A stretch of 64,000 nt of DNA from Streptomyces regalis (GTDB taxonomy: Bacteria > Actinomycetota > Actinomycetes > Streptomycetales > Streptomycetaceae): the NCBI RefSeq assembly GCF_001509475.1, contig NZ_LLZG01000377.1, forward strand, positions 1-64,000. Direction: 5' to 3'. A program made the position numbers and the translations under genes. Numbering within the stretch: position 1 is the first letter of the stretch; every line of letters begins with the position of its first letter. The notes beneath the pieces are model-generated. The model made no database searches and was not told where the DNA came from. It worked only from the letters and a program-made list of their open reading frames with translations. Shown here in pieces: positions 18,164-28,158 of the stretch.

Positions 18164-20041
18164 TCAGAGGTGGTGGCGACGGTCGGCGACGTGCTGGTCG
18201 TAGCGTTCGCGGGCCTCGACGGCGGCCTCGCGCGAGGCGACCTCGGCCACGGGCACGTCCCACCAGGCCTCGGCGCCCGGCGCGGTCGGGTTCGTGATGT
18301 CGGTCTCGACGTACACGCAGGTCGGCCGGTCGGAGGCGCGTGCCGTGGCCAGCGCCTCGCGCAGCTCGCCCACCGTCTTGGCACGCAGCACGTCCATGCC
18401 GAGGCTGGCCGCGTTGGCGGCGAGGTCGACGGGGAGCGGGGCGCCGGTGAAGGTGCCGTCGGCGGCCCGGTAGCGGTAGTCGGTGCCGAAGCGCTCGCCG
18501 CCGGTCTCGGCCGAAAGGCCGCCGATGGAGGCGTAGCCGTGGTTCTGGATCAGGACGATGTTGACCGGCAGGCCCTCCTGGACCGCGGTCACGATCTCCG
18601 TCGGCATCATCAGGTACGTGCCGTCGCCGACCAGCGACCACACGGCCGTGTCCGGAGCGGCCTGCTGGATGCCGATCCCGGCCGGGATCTCGTAGCCCAT
18701 GCAGGAGTAGCCGTACTCCAGGTGGTACTGGCGCGGCGAGCGCGACCGCCACAGCTTGTGCAGGTCGCCCGGGAGCGAACCGGCGGCGTTGATCACCACG
18801 TCGTCGTCGCCGACGACCGCGTCCAGGGCGCCCAGGACCTGGGTCTGCGTCGGTACGGCGCTCTCGTCGTCGGCGCGGTAGGCGGCCTCGACGACCGCGT
18901 CCCAACGCTCCTTGCCGGCGCGGTACTCGGCCTCGTACGCCGCGTCCACACGGTGGCCGGAAAGCGCCTCCGTCAGTGCGGTGAGCCCGGCCCTCGCGTC
19001 GCAGACCAGCGTGCGCGCCGCCAGCTTGTGCGCGTCGAAGCCGGTGATGTTGAGGTTCAGGAAGCGCACGTCCGGGTTCTGGAAGAGCGTGCCGGAGGCG
19101 GTGGTGAAGTCGGTGTATCTGGTGCCCACGCCGATCACCAGGTCGGCCGCGCGGGCGATGTCGTCGCTGACCGAGGTGCCGGTGTGGCCGATGCCGCCGA
19201 GGTCGGCGGGGTGGTCGTACCGGAGCGAGCCCTTGCCCGCCTGGGTGGAGGAGACCGGGATGCCGGTGGCCTCGACGAAGGCCCGCAGCGCTGTCTCGGC
19301 CTCGCTGTGGTGGACGCCGCCGCCCGCGACGATCAGCGGACGCTCGGCGGCCCGGATCGCCTCGACGGCCGCCGTCAGCTCGACCGGGTCGGGCGCGGGG
19401 CGCCGTACGTACCAGACGCGCTCGGCGAAGAACTCCTGAGGCCAGTCGTACGCCTCTGCCTGGACGTCCTGGGGGAGCGCCAGCGTCACGGCGCCGGTCT
19501 CGGCCGGGTCGGCGAGCACGCGCATGGCGTTGAGCGCGGACGGGATCAGGGCCTCGGGGCGGGTGATCCGGTCGAAGTACCTCGACACCGGACGGAGCGT
19601 GTCGTTGACGGACACGTCCGCCTCGGTCGGGTGCTCCAGCTGCTGGAGCAGCGGGTCGGGGGCGTGCGAGGCGAAGTAGTCGCCGGGGAGCAGGAGAACG
19701 GGCAGGCGGTTGACCGTCGCCAGGGCCGCTCCGGTGACCAGGTTCGTCGCACCCGGGCCGATCGACGTCGTCACGGCCTGCGCGGAGAGGCGGTTGAGCT
19801 GGCGGGCGTAGCCGACGGCCGCGTGCACCATCGACTGCTCGTTGCGGCCCTGGTGGTACGGCATGACGTCCTCGCCCGTTTCGAGCAGGGCCTGACCGAT
19901 GCCGGCCACATTGCCGTGGCCGAAAATGCCCCAGGTGCCGGCGATCAGCCGGTGCCGTACGCCGTCGCGCTCGGTGTACTGGGCGGACAGGAACCGCACC
20001 AGCGCCTGGGCGACGGTCAGGCGGACGGTGGACTGGCTCAT
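18164..20041 (-). CDS. iolD: 3D-(3,5/4)-trihydroxycyclohexane-1,2-dione acylhydrolase
   Basis: 625 residues from ATG 20041, preceded by GAGGT. It is a thiamin-diphosphate enzyme. The N-terminal catalytic Glu lies in YHQGRNEQSMVHAAVGYA. The ThDP/Mg motif is VGDGTYLMMPTEIVTAVQEG through IQNHGY (GDG...N). It opens the inositol ring by hydrolysing the diketo intermediate to 5-deoxy-glucuronate. The gene sits between iolB (stop 8 bp upstream) and mmsA, an order common in actinobacterial iol operons. Confidence 0.93.
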   Translation of the reverse strand: MSQSTVRLTVAQALVRFLSAQYTERDGVRHRLIAGTWGIFGHGNVAGIGQALLETGEDVMPYHQGRNEQSMVHAAVGYARQLNRLSAQAVTTSIGPGATNLVTGAALATVNRLPVLLLPGDYFASHAPDPLLQQLEHPTEADVSVNDTLRPVSRYFDRITRPEALIPSALNAMRVLADPAETGAVTLALPQDVQAEAYDWPQEFFAERVWYVRRPAPDPVELTAAVEAIRAAERPLIVAGGGVHHSEAETALRAFVEATGIPVSSTQAGKGSLRYDHPADLGGIGHTGTSVSDDIARAADLVIGVGTRYTDFTTASGTLFQNPDVRFLNLNITGFDAHKLAARTLVCDARAGLTALTEALSGHRVDAAYEAEYRAGKERWDAVVEAAYRADDESAVPTQTQVLGALDAVVGDDDVVINAAGSLPGDLHKLWRSRSPRQYHLEYGYSCMGYEIPAGIGIQQAAPDTAVWSLVGDGTYLMMPTEIVTAVQEGLPVNIVLIQNHGYASIGGLSAETGGERFGTDYRYRAADGTFTGAPLPVDLAANAASLGMDVLRAKTVGELREALATARASDRPTCVYVETDITNPTAPGAEAWWDVPVAEVASREAAVEARERYDQHVADRRHHL

Positions 20042-20049
20042 CGGGGACC

Positions 20050-20937
20050 TCACTGGGACGGAGCGGTGTAGAGGGGCAGACGGGGGTCGACGGGCTGGTC
20101 CGGCCAGGTGCCGCGGATCCAGGCGTGATCGGGGTGGTCGCAGATCAGCCAGGCGCGCTCGGCCTCGGGGCCCGCCATGACGTTGAGGTAGTACATGTGG
20201 TGGCCGGGCACGGCCATGGAGGGCCCGTGCCAGCCGTCGGGGATGAGGACGACGTCGCCGCCGCGCACCTCGGCCAGGACGTCGGTGTTCCGGCCGTGTC
20301 CGGACGGGGAGACGCGCTGGTAGCCGAGGCCGGGGGTGCCCTCGTGGTCGGCGAACTCGAAGTAGTAGATCTCCTCGAGGACCGACTCCTCGCCGGGCCG
20401 GTGCTCGTCGTGCTTGTGCGGCGGGAAGGACGACCAGTTGCCGCCCGGGGTGATGACCTCGACCGCGATGAGCTTGTCGCACTCGAAGACGCCTGCCGCG
20501 CCGAAGTTGTTCACCTGGCGGGAGGAGTTGCCCGTGCCGCGCAGCTCCACCGGCACCGACGACGCCGGTCCGTACCGGGCGGGCAGGCGCCGGGAGCAGC
20601 GCGCGCCGGTCAGCGCGAACCGTCCGCCGCCCCTGGACGAGACGGTCGTACGGGCATCGCGCGGCACGTACGCGAAGTCGCTCACGCCGCTGAACACGCC
20701 GTCACGGCCGGCCAGGTGGAAGGTGTCGTGGCCGAAATCGTCGGTGCTCTCGACCGTGCAGCCGCCGCTCAGCGGCAGGACGATCCACTCGCTGTCGCCG
20801 GTGTCGAAGCTGTGCGAGCCGCCGGGCGGCAGCTCCAGGATGCGCAAGCTGGAGTAGCCCCAGCCGGCCTTGTCGGGCGTGACGTCCACGACGTACGGGC
20901 CGCCGAGCGCCTTTCCCGCGGGAAGGTGATAGGTCAT
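20050..20937 (-). CDS. iolB: 5-deoxy-glucuronate isomerase
   Basis: 295 residues, start ATG 20937 with GGAGA upstream; longer upstream frames are not protein-like. The bicupin is recognisable from WGYSSLRILELPPGGSHSFD in the N-domain and FPPHKHDEHRPGEESVLEEI with YYFEF in the C-domain, where the His and Glu residues should bind metal. It converts 5-deoxy-glucuronate to 5-dehydro-2-deoxygluconate, the substrate of IolC. It lies between the aldolase-like gene and iolD. Confidence 0.93.
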   Translation of the reverse strand: MTYHLPAGKALGGPYVVDVTPDKAGWGYSSLRILELPPGGSHSFDTGDSEWIVLPLSGGCTVESTDDFGHDTFHLAGRDGVFSGVSDFAYVPRDARTTVSSRGGGRFALTGARCSRRLPARYGPASSVPVELRGTGNSSRQVNNFGAAGVFECDKLIAVEVITPGGNWSSFPPHKHDEHRPGEESVLEEIYYFEFADHEGTPGLGYQRVSPSGHGRNTDVLAEVRGGDVVLIPDGWHGPSMAVPGHHMYYLNVMAGPEAERAWLICDHPDHAWIRGTWPDQPVDPRLPLYTAPSQ

Positions 20938-20962
20938 CGTGTTCTCCGCCTCACAATCCGGG

Positions 20963-21835
20963 TCACAACAGGCCGACGGCCGTGTCCACCGCCGTCTCCA
21001 CACTGCCCTCGGCCGGGTAGAGCAGTGAGCGGCCGACGACCATGCCCTGGACGGTGGGGAGCCTGAGCGCCTTGCGCCAGCGCTCGTACGCACCCTCCTG
21101 GTCGCCCCCGACCTCACCGCCGAGCAGGACGACGGGCAGCGTGGACGTCTCAAGAACCTCGGCCATGTCGTCGGGGTCATGGGTGACGGGCAGTTTCAGC
21201 CAGGTGTACGCCGAGGTGCCGCCCAGCCCCGACGCGATGGCGATCGACTTGGTGACGGCCTCGGCGGACAGGTCGTTGCGCACCTGGCCGTCGACCCGCC
21301 GGGAGATGAACGGCTCGACGAACAGCGGGAGCTTGAGCGCTGCCATGTCGTCGACGGCGCGGGCGGTGGTCTCCAGCGTGGTTAGCGAGCCCGGGTCGGA
21401 GTAGTCGATACGGACCAGCAGCTTGCCCGCGTCGAAGCGCAGCCGGGCGATGTCCTCGGCGCGGTGGCCGGTGAAGCGGTCGTCCATCTCGAAGGAGGCC
21501 CCGGCCAGGCCGCCGCGGTTCATGGAGCCCATGACAACCTTGTCGTCGAGGACGCCGAGGAGCAGCAGGTCCTCGAGGATGTCGGCGGTGGCCAGCACCC
21601 CGTCTACGCCGGGCCGCGACAGCGCGATGCAGAGCCGTTCCAGCAGATCGGCCCGGTTGGCCATGGCCAGGCGCCGGTCGCCGACGGCCAGCGCGCCGCG
21701 CGCCGGATGGTCGGCGGCGACGATCATCATCCGGCCGCTGTCGCCTATCAGCGGGCGGCGCACCCGGCGGGCGGCGGCTTCCGCGATCGCCTCGGGGTGC
21801 CGGGCTCTGACCGCGGTGAGGTCGGGGATGCTCAT
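20963..21835 (-). CDS. Cgl0159-type (beta/alpha)8 aldolase-like protein of the iol operon
   Basis: 290 residues from ATG 21835; a TTG at 21841 is two codons upstream. The sequence has MMIVAADHPARGALAVGDRR, then VLLGGEVGGDQEGAYERWRK and VQGMVVGRSLLYP. This matches the DeoC/FbaB-like barrel family found in actinobacterial inositol operons. By position it probably does the IolJ step, cleaving 2-deoxy-5-keto-gluconate-6-phosphate to dihydroxyacetone phosphate and malonate semialdehyde. The canonical class II IolJ aldolase is not in the window. Activity is inferred from context. Confidence 0.8.
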   Translation of the reverse strand: MSIPDLTAVRARHPEAIAEAAARRVRRPLIGDSGRMMIVAADHPARGALAVGDRRLAMANRADLLERLCIALSRPGVDGVLATADILEDLLLLGVLDDKVVMGSMNRGGLAGASFEMDDRFTGHRAEDIARLRFDAGKLLVRIDYSDPGSLTTLETTARAVDDMAALKLPLFVEPFISRRVDGQVRNDLSAEAVTKSIAIASGLGGTSAYTWLKLPVTHDPDDMAEVLETSTLPVVLLGGEVGGDQEGAYERWRKALRLPTVQGMVVGRSLLYPAEGSVETAVDTAVGLL

Positions 21836-21875
21836 GCTCAAAGGAAGCTCCGTTCAGGGGTGGCTCGGCCGGCCG

Positions 21876-22835
21876 TCATGACGCCTGCGCGAGGAGGCTC
21901 TCGACCTCGGACTCGGTGGGCATCGCGGAGGAGCAGGCGAGGCGGGAGGCGACGAGGGCGCCGGCGGCGTTGGCGTACCGCATGGTTGTGGCCAGATCCC
22001 AGCCGGACAGCAGCCCGTGGACCAGCGAGCCGCCGAAGGCATCGCCCGCGCCGAGGCCGTTGACCACCTCGACCGGCACCGGCGGCACCTCGGCCTCCGT
22101 ACCGTCGCGGTGCACCGCCAGCACGCCCTTGGGGCCCTGCTTGACCACCGCCAGCTCGACGCCGGCCGCCAGCAGAGCCTCGGCGCAGGCGCGCGGCTCG
22201 CGGACGCCGGTGGCGATCTCGCACTCGTCGAGGTTGCCGACCGCGACGGTGACGTGCCGCAGTGCCTCGGCGTAGTACGGGCGGGCTTCTTCCGGGTCCC
22301 GCCAGAACATCGGGCGCCAGTCGAGGTCGAAGACCGTGATGCCTGCCTTGGCGCGCGCCTTGAGGGCGGCCAGGGTGGCCGAGCGGCTCGGCTCCTCGCT
22401 CAGACCGGTGCCGGTGATCCAGAAGACACGGGCCGAGCGGATGGCCCAGTAGTCCAGCTCGTCGGAATGTATCTCCAGGTCAGGCGCCTTAGGCTGCCGG
22501 TAGAAGTACAGCGGGAAGTCGTCCGGCGGGAAGATCTCGCAGAACGTCACCGGCGTCGGGTACGCCGCGACGGGCGTCACCCAGCGGTCGTCGACGCCGA
22601 AGTCCTTCAGGGCCTCGTGCAGGTAGGCGCCGAACGGGTCGTCGCCGGTGCGGGTGATCACGGCGGTGGTACGGCCGAGCCGAGCGGCGGCCACCGCGAC
22701 GTTCGCGGCGGAGCCTCCGAGGAATTTGCCGAACGTCTCCACCTGCGTCAGAGGTAGCCCAGACTGCAGGGGGTAGAGATCGACTCCTATCCTTCCCATC
22801 GTGATCAAGTCGAAGGACTTGGCTGACTCGGCCAT
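21876..22835 (-). CDS. iolC: 5-dehydro-2-deoxygluconokinase
   Basis: 319 residues of the PfkB/ribokinase family. The N-terminal substrate region is FLGGSAANVAVAAARLGRTT, and the C-terminal PfkB signature NGLGAGDAFGGSLVHGLL carries the catalytic Asp and anion hole. It phosphorylates 5-dehydro-2-deoxygluconate. It is the first gene of the minus-strand iol operon, directly below the divergent control region at 22836-23134, and is 40 bp from the aldolase-like gene. Confidence 0.92.
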   Translation of the reverse strand: MAESAKSFDLITMGRIGVDLYPLQSGLPLTQVETFGKFLGGSAANVAVAAARLGRTTAVITRTGDDPFGAYLHEALKDFGVDDRWVTPVAAYPTPVTFCEIFPPDDFPLYFYRQPKAPDLEIHSDELDYWAIRSARVFWITGTGLSEEPSRSATLAALKARAKAGITVFDLDWRPMFWRDPEEARPYYAEALRHVTVAVGNLDECEIATGVREPRACAEALLAAGVELAVVKQGPKGVLAVHRDGTEAEVPPVPVEVVNGLGAGDAFGGSLVHGLLSGWDLATTMRYANAAGALVASRLACSSAMPTESEVESLLAQAS

Positions 22836-22915
22836 GCGCGACGCTCCTACAGCTGGACAGGGGGTGCGGGTCCCATCGGGCCTGCCGCCTCCCAGGTGTA
22901 GGGCGTGGAGGCCGA

Positions 22916-22985
22916 CGCTGTCAATACTTTGTACTTACATTCGGACCTGAGCGTGAAATGATGTCTTAACAAAGTATTGACAGCG
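22916..22985. promoter_or_regulatory. Divergent iol control region with a perfect 17-bp inverted repeat
   Basis: CGCTGTCAATACTTTGT (22916-22932) and its exact complement ACAAAGTATTGACAGCG (22969-22985) are 36 bp apart. Each arm contains TTGACA reading outward, so the arms may hold the -35 boxes of both the iolC operon and the ABC transporter operon. A repressor bound to both arms would shut both directions at once. The local GuanineCytosine content is much lower than the surroundings. Confidence 0.6.
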
Positions 22986-23134
22986 GGCGCATCCAGGGAT
23001 TGGATCCCTTCCCAGCGAACCCGCCGTGTTCTACGGCACACGACCCGGACTTCCCAAGGGGCCCGGGCCACGGATCCAGTGATCATCCCTTTCCCCCCGT
23101 CGCACACCCCGTCGCACAGTGAGGTGCTGGAAAG

Positions 23135-24151
23135 ATGGACCGCTACTACCCCCGCTCCCGCAAGCTGGCCCCTATGGTGGCCTTGGCTGCCGCGGCTGCG
23201 CTGACCCTCGCAGGCTGCTCCAGCAGCTCCGGTGGCAAGCAGTCCGAGGAGGGTGGGGAGAACGCTTCCGCGGGCAAGGCCACCACTCCCCGTATGAAGG
23301 TCGCCCTGGTGACCCACCAGTCGGCCGGTGACACCTTCTGGGACATCGTCCGCAAGGGTGCCGAGGCCGCCGCCGCCAAGGACAACGTCGAGCTGATCTA
23401 CTCCAACGACCCGAACGCCGGCAACCAGGCCAACCTGGTGCAGAACGCGATCGACCAGAAGGTCGACGGCATCGCGATCACCCTCGCCAAGCCCGACGCC
23501 ATGAAGGACGTCGTCAGCAAGGCGAAGGCCGCCGGCATACCGGTGGTCGGCCTCAACTCCGGTGTGAGCGAGTGGCAGAACCTCGGCTTGATGGAGTTCT
23601 TCGGACAGGACGAGACCGTCGCGGGCGAGGCGCTCGGCAAGCGGCTGAACGAGGCCGGCGCCAAGAAGGCCGTCTGTGTCATCCAGGAGCAGGGCAACAT
23701 CGGCCTGGAGCAGCGCTGCGCGGGTGTGAAGAAGACCTTCGAGGGTGACGTCGAGAACCTGAACGTCAACGGCACCGACATGCCGTCCGTGAAGTCGACG
23801 ATCACCGCGAAGCTCAAGACGGACAGCGACATCGACTACGTCGTCGCCCTCGGCGCCCCGTTCGCGCTGACGGCCGCGCAGTCCGTGGACGAGTCCGGCA
23901 GCAAGACGAAGGTCGCCACCTTCGACCTCAACAACCAGCTGACCGGAGCGATCAAGAAGGGCGACATCGAGTTCGCCGTCGACCAGCAGCCCTACCTCCA
24001 GGGCTACCTGGCGGTCGACTCCCTGTGGCTCTACAAGAACAACGGCAACTACATGGGCGGCGGCGAGGCACCGGTGCTGACCGGACCTGCCTTCGTCGAC
24101 AAGACGAATGTCGAGACGATCGATAAGTTCGCCGCGAAGGGCACTCGGTGA
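23135..24151 (+). CDS. Sugar (probably myo-inositol) ABC transporter substrate-binding lipoprotein
   Basis: 338 residues. The signal peptide ends in the lipobox LTLAGC (Cys about 28), so the mature protein is anchored outside the membrane. The rest is a periplasmic-binding-protein type I fold (VALVTHQSAGDTFWDIVRKG, ending YLAVDSLWLYKNN), as in ribose and inositol binding proteins. It is the first gene of the plus operon. Its stop overlaps the permease GTG by 4 bp. Inositol specificity is inferred from the operon. Confidence 0.88.
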   Translation: MDRYYPRSRKLAPMVALAAAAALTLAGCSSSSGGKQSEEGGENASAGKATTPRMKVALVTHQSAGDTFWDIVRKGAEAAAAKDNVELIYSNDPNAGNQANLVQNAIDQKVDGIAITLAKPDAMKDVVSKAKAAGIPVVGLNSGVSEWQNLGLMEFFGQDETVAGEALGKRLNEAGAKKAVCVIQEQGNIGLEQRCAGVKKTFEGDVENLNVNGTDMPSVKSTITAKLKTDSDIDYVVALGAPFALTAAQSVDESGSKTKVATFDLNNQLTGAIKKGDIEFAVDQQPYLQGYLAVDSLWLYKNNGNYMGGGEAPVLTGPAFVDKTNVETIDKFAAKGTR

Positions 24152-25230
24152 CAAACATGACCCAACAGGCTGAGCCGGCGGTGACCTCACCGCCGGCCCC
24201 CGGCCCCGGCAAGGAATCCGACGGGCGGACCCAGCAGCGGCCCCTGGCGCTGCGCCTCCTCGCCCGTCCCGAGGTGGGCGTCTTCCTCGGCGCCGTCGCG
24301 GTACTGATCTTCTTCCTCATCACGGCTCCGGCCATGCGTGACGGCAGCTCGATGGCGAACATCCTGTACCAGTCGTCGACGATCGGGATCATGGCCCTGC
24401 CGGTGGCGCTGCTGATGATCGGCGGCGAGTTCGACCTGTCGGCCGGTGTCGCGGTGATCACCTCGGCCCTGACCGCCAGCATGACCGCCTACCAGCTGAG
24501 CATGAACGTCTGGGTCGGCGTGATCGTCGCCCTGATCGTGTCCCTCGCGGTCGGGCTGTTCAACGGCTGGATGCTGGTCAAGACCGGGCTGCCCAGCTTC
24601 CTGGTCACCCTCGGCACCTTCCTGATCCTCCAGGGCGTGAACCTCGCGGTGACCAAGCTGATCACTGACAACGTCGCCACGGACGACATCAGCAACATGG
24701 ACGGCTTCGACCAGGCCAAGGCGCTCTTCGCCTCGTCCTTTGAGGTCGGCGGCGTCAACGTGAAGATCACGGTGGTGTGGTGGCTGGTCTTCGCCGCCAT
24801 CGCCACCTGGGTCCTGTTGCGCACCAAGTACGGCAACTGGATCTTCGCAGTCGGCGGCAACCAGGGCAGCGCCCGCGCGGTCGGTGTCCCGGTGACCTTC
24901 ACCAAGATCTCGCTGTTCATGCTGGTCGGGTTCGGTGCCTGGTTCGTCGGTATGCACCAGCTGTTCTCGTTCAACACGGTGCAGTCCGGCGAGGGCGTGG
25001 GGCAGGAGCTCATCTACATCGCCGCGGCCGTCATCGGTGGCTGTCTGCTGACCGGCGGTGCCGGCAGTGCGATCGGTCCGGTCTTCGGTGCCTTCATGTT
25101 CGGCATGGTGCAGCAGGGCATCGTCTACGCCGGCTGGAATCCCGACTGGTTCAAGGCCTTCCTCGGCGTGATGCTCCTCGGCGCCGTCCTCATCAATCTG
25201 TGGGTCCAGCGCACGGCGACCAGGAGGTGA
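24148..25230 (+). CDS. ABC sugar transporter permease (RbsC/IatP type)
   Basis: 360 residues, GTG 24148 overlapping the previous stop; ATG 24157 is an alternative. The first 45 residues are hydrophilic and are followed by eight to ten hydrophobic segments. [20 protein letters not shown] and [12 protein letters not shown] match the BPD_transp_2 family (RbsC-like) with its EFDLS motif. It forms the membrane pore for the sugar brought by the lipoprotein. Next gene is the ATPase, 5 bp downstream. Confidence 0.9.
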   Translation: MTNMTQQAEPAVTSPPAPGPGKESDGRTQQRPLALRLLARPEVGVFLGAVAVLIFFLITAPAMRDGSSMANILYQSSTIGIMALPVALLMIGGEFDLSAGVAVITSALTASMTAYQLSMNVWVGVIVALIVSLAVGLFNGWMLVKTGLPSFLVTLGTFLILQGVNLAVTKLITDNVATDDISNMDGFDQAKALFASSFEVGGVNVKITVVWWLVFAAIATWVLLRTKYGNWIFAVGGNQGSARAVGVPVTFTKISLFMLVGFGAWFVGMHQLFSFNTVQSGEGVGQELIYIAAAVIGGCLLTGGAGSAIGPVFGAFMFGMVQQGIVYAGWNPDWFKAFLGVMLLGAVLINLWVQRTATRR

Positions 25231-25235
25231 CCCGA

Positions 25236-26144
25236 ATGACTACCGAAAAGACCGGCACTCACGGCGCCGTCCTCCAGGACAAGGCCCCGGAGAAGGACGC
25301 CCCCATCGTCGAACTGCGAGCGGCGGGCAAGTCCTACGGCAACATCCGTGCCCTGCACGGCGTCGACCTGAAGGTGTTCCCCAGCCAGGTCACCTGCGTC
25401 CTCGGCGACAACGGCGCGGGCAAGTCCACCCTCATCAAGATCATCTCGGGGCTGCACCAGCACACCGAGGGCGAGTTCCTCGTCGACGGCGAGGCGGTGC
25501 GGTTCTCCACCCCGCGCGAAGCCCTCGACAAGGGCATCGCCACCGTCTACCAGGACCTCGCCGTCGTCCCGCTGATGCCGGTGTGGCGCAACTTCTTCCT
25601 CGGCTCGGAGATGACCAAGGGCCCCTGGCCGTTGCGCCGTCTCGACATCGAGAAGATGAAGAAGACCGCCGACCAAGAGCTGCGCAACATGGGCATCGTC
25701 CTGGACGACCTCGAACAGCCCATCGGCACCCTGTCGGGCGGCCAGCGCCAGTGCGTGGCCATCGCCCGCGCCGTCTACTTCGGCGCCCGCGTCCTCATCC
25801 TGGACGAGCCCACCGCCGCCCTCGGCGTCAAGCAGTCCGGTGTGGTGCTGAAGTACATCGCCGCCGCCCGTGACCGCGGACTCGGCGTCATCTTCATCAC
25901 CCACAACCCGCACCACGCCTACATGGTCGGCGACCACTTCAGCGTGCTGCGCCTGGGCACCATGGAGCTCAACGCCTCCCGGGACGAGGTCAGCCTCGAA
26001 GAGCTGACCAACCACATGGCCGGCGGCACCGAACTCGCCGCCCTCAAGCACGAGTTGAGCCAGGTCCGCGGCGTCGACGTCGAGGAACTCCCCGAAGAGG
26101 AAGACCTCACGGCACCCGTGGCGTCCTCGGAAGGGAAGTCCTGA
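25236..26144 (+). CDS. ABC transporter ATPase with a single nucleotide-binding domain
   Basis: 302 residues, AGGAGG 7 nt before ATG 25236. Walker A is GDNGAGKST, the signature is LSGGQRQ, Walker B is [11 protein letters not shown] and the switch His lies in [10 protein letters not shown]. Importers of this sugar family often use an ATPase with two fused domains (about 500 residues). This one has a single domain, as in FrcA-type systems, so it probably works as a homodimer. The C-terminal 40 residues are acidic (EELPEEEDL). Confidence 0.9.
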   Translation: MTTEKTGTHGAVLQDKAPEKDAPIVELRAAGKSYGNIRALHGVDLKVFPSQVTCVLGDNGAGKSTLIKIISGLHQHTEGEFLVDGEAVRFSTPREALDKGIATVYQDLAVVPLMPVWRNFFLGSEMTKGPWPLRRLDIEKMKKTADQELRNMGIVLDDLEQPIGTLSGGQRQCVAIARAVYFGARVLILDEPTAALGVKQSGVVLKYIAAARDRGLGVIFITHNPHHAYMVGDHFSVLRLGTMELNASRDEVSLEELTNHMAGGTELAALKHELSQVRGVDVEELPEEEDLTAPVASSEGKS

Positions 26145-26145
26145 C

Positions 26146-27048
26146 ATGCCTCCTGTGCTGGACCGCATCCGGGTCGGCTCGGCCCCGGACTCCTGGGGCG
26201 TCTGGTTCCCCGACGACCCCGTGCAGGTGCCCTGGGAACGCTTCCTCGACGAGGTCGCCGAGGCCGGCTACCCCTGGATCGAGCTGGGCCCGTACGGCTA
26301 TCTGCCGACCGACCCGGCCCGCCTCACCGACGAGGTGAACAAGCGCAACCTCAAGGTCTCGGCAGGCACGGTCTTCACCGGCCTGCACCGCGGCCCCTCC
26401 GTCTGGGAGTCCACCTGGGCGCACGTCAGCCAGGTCGCCGCGCTCACCCAGGCCATGGGGGCGAAGCACCTGGTCGTCATCCCGTCCTTCTGGCGGGACG
26501 ACAAGACCGCCGAGATCCTGGAGCCGCCGGAGCTCACCGGCGAGCAGTGGGCGCACCTGACCAAGGGCATGGAGCGGCTCGGGCACGAGGTGAAGGAGGC
26601 GTACGGCCTCGACATCGTCGTGCACCCGCACGCCGACACCCACATCGACACCGAGGCCCACGTCGAGCGCTTCCTCGACTCGACCGACTCCGACCTGGTC
26701 AACCTCTGTCTGGACACCGGTCACTACGCCTACTGCGGTGGTGACAGCGTCAAGCTGATCGAGACCTACGGCGAGCGCATCGGCTATCTGCACCTCAAGC
26801 AGGTGGACCCGGAGATCCTCGCGGACGTCGTGAAGAACGAGATCCCGTTCGGCCCCGCCGTCCAGCGCGGCGTGATGTGCGAACCCCCGTCCGGCGTACC
26901 GGAGTTGGGGCCCGTCCTGGAGGCCGCGCAGAAGCTGAACGTGGACCTGTTCGCGATCGTCGAGCAGGACATGTACCCGTGCGAGCCGGACAAGCCGCTG
27001 CCCATCGCGGTCCGTACCCGTAAGTTCCTGAGGTCCTGCGGCGCCTGA
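26146..27048 (+). CDS. iolE: Myo-inosose-2 dehydratase-like sugar isomerase/epimerase family protein
   Basis: 300 residues of the xylose isomerase-like TIM barrel family. It has [18 protein letters not shown], which is characteristic of IolE-like proteins, [19 protein letters not shown], and metal-ligand regions [14 protein letters not shown] and [10 protein letters not shown]. IolE dehydrates 2-keto-myo-inositol to the diketone used by IolD. The gene is in the ABC operon, 1 bp after the ATPase stop. The iolE assignment is likely but an isomerase of another keto-cyclitol is possible. Confidence 0.8.
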   Translation: MPPVLDRIRVGSAPDSWGVWFPDDPVQVPWERFLDEVAEAGYPWIELGPYGYLPTDPARLTDEVNKRNLKVSAGTVFTGLHRGPSVWESTWAHVSQVAALTQAMGAKHLVVIPSFWRDDKTAEILEPPELTGEQWAHLTKGMERLGHEVKEAYGLDIVVHPHADTHIDTEAHVERFLDSTDSDLVNLCLDTGHYAYCGGDSVKLIETYGERIGYLHLKQVDPEILADVVKNEIPFGPAVQRGVMCEPPSGVPELGPVLEAAQKLNVDLFAIVEQDMYPCEPDKPLPIAVRTRKFLRSCGA

Positions 27049-27073
27049 CGACCCGAAAGGACGGCCGATCACC

Positions 27074-28099
27074 ATGACTCAGCGTCCGCCCACGCTCGGA
27101 GTCGCAGTCATCGGTACCGGAAAGATGGGTGCGGACCATGTGCGCCGCATCCAGGAGGTCACCAGCGGGGCACGGGTGACCGCCGTCGTGGACGTCGACG
27201 CGGAGCGCGCCAAATCGGTCGCGGCCCGCGTCGGCGGCTGCACCGCCCACACCGACCCGGCCGCCGCAATGGCGTCGGCCGACGTCGACGCGGTGATCGT
27301 CGCCTCGCCGGGCCCCGCCCACGAGGCGGCGCTCCTCGCGGCCTTCGAGCACGACCTGCCGGTGCTGTGCGAGAAGCCGCTCACCCCCGACGCGGCGTCC
27401 GCACTGCGGGTGCTACAGGCCGAGCAGAAGCTGGGCCGGCGCCGGGTCCAGGTGGGCTTCATGCGGCGCTACGACGCCGAGTACATGAAGCTCAAGTCCC
27501 TTCTGGAGACGGGACAGTTGGGCCGCCCCCTGATGCTGCACAACCGGCACCGCAATGTCGCCAGCCCGCCCGGCTGGACGTCCGAGATGCTCATCAATGA
27601 CTCCGTGACGCACGAGATGGACGTGACCCGCTGGCTGCTCGGCCACGAGATCACGGCCGTCACCGTGCTGACCCCGACCCCGTCCGACAACGCCCCGGAC
27701 GGCATCCGCGACCCGCAGTTCGTCGTCTTCGAGACGGACGGCGGGGCGATCGTCGACGTCGAGATCTACGTCAACTGCGGCTTCGGCTACCAGGTCCAGG
27801 CCGAGGTCGTCTGCGAACGCGGCACCGCCCGCGTCGGCGACGGCCACGCCCTGGTCACCAACGCGGCCGGCCGCTGGGGCGGCATCATCGCCCAGGACTA
27901 CATCGAGCGGTTCGCCGACGCCTACGACCGTGAGGTCCAGGCCTGGGTGGACGCCACCCGGCGCGGTGAGGTCACCGGGCCCAGCGCGTGGGACGGGTAC
28001 GCCGTGGCCGCGGTGTGCGAGGCGGGCGTACGGGCGTTGGAGGAGGGCGGCCGGGTCCCGGTGGATCTGGTCGACCGGCCCGCGTTGTACCAGGCCTGA
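27074..28099 (+). CDS. Gfo/Idh/MocA oxidoreductase, probable inositol 2-dehydrogenase paralogue
   Basis: 341 residues. The N-terminal Rossmann motif is [17 protein letters not shown], followed by the family motif CEKPL and the catalytic region [15 protein letters not shown] with the conserved His. It is the last gene of the plus operon, after iolE, and ends at a strong terminator. It probably oxidises myo-inositol or an isomer (such as scyllo-inositol) to the inosose with NAD+. This is the first of four Gfo/Idh genes within 8.2 kb. Confidence 0.85.
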   Translation: MTQRPPTLGVAVIGTGKMGADHVRRIQEVTSGARVTAVVDVDAERAKSVAARVGGCTAHTDPAAAMASADVDAVIVASPGPAHEAALLAAFEHDLPVLCEKPLTPDAASALRVLQAEQKLGRRRVQVGFMRRYDAEYMKLKSLLETGQLGRPLMLHNRHRNVASPPGWTSEMLINDSVTHEMDVTRWLLGHEITAVTVLTPTPSDNAPDGIRDPQFVVFETDGGAIVDVEIYVNCGFGYQVQAEVVCERGTARVGDGHALVTNAAGRWGGIIAQDYIERFADAYDREVQAWVDATRRGEVTGPSAWDGYAVAAVCEAGVRALEEGGRVPVDLVDRPALYQA

Positions 28100-28102
28100 C
28101 AA

Positions 28103-28144
28103 GAACGGTTGGGCGCCGGGGAACTCCCCGGCGCCCAACCGTTC
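28103..28144. terminator. Bidirectional terminator between convergent Gfo/Idh genes
   Basis: A perfect 19-bp stem (GAACGGTTGGGCGCCGGGG and its complement) with loop AACT lies in the 59-bp gap between two convergent genes. It can end transcripts from both sides. Confidence 0.85.
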
Positions 28145-28158
28145 TCCTTCGTCTTCCT

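Noticed and set aside
28103..28144. Regulatory RNA or riboswitch
   Set aside because: The hairpin lies between convergent genes and has no further structure, so a bidirectional terminator explains it.
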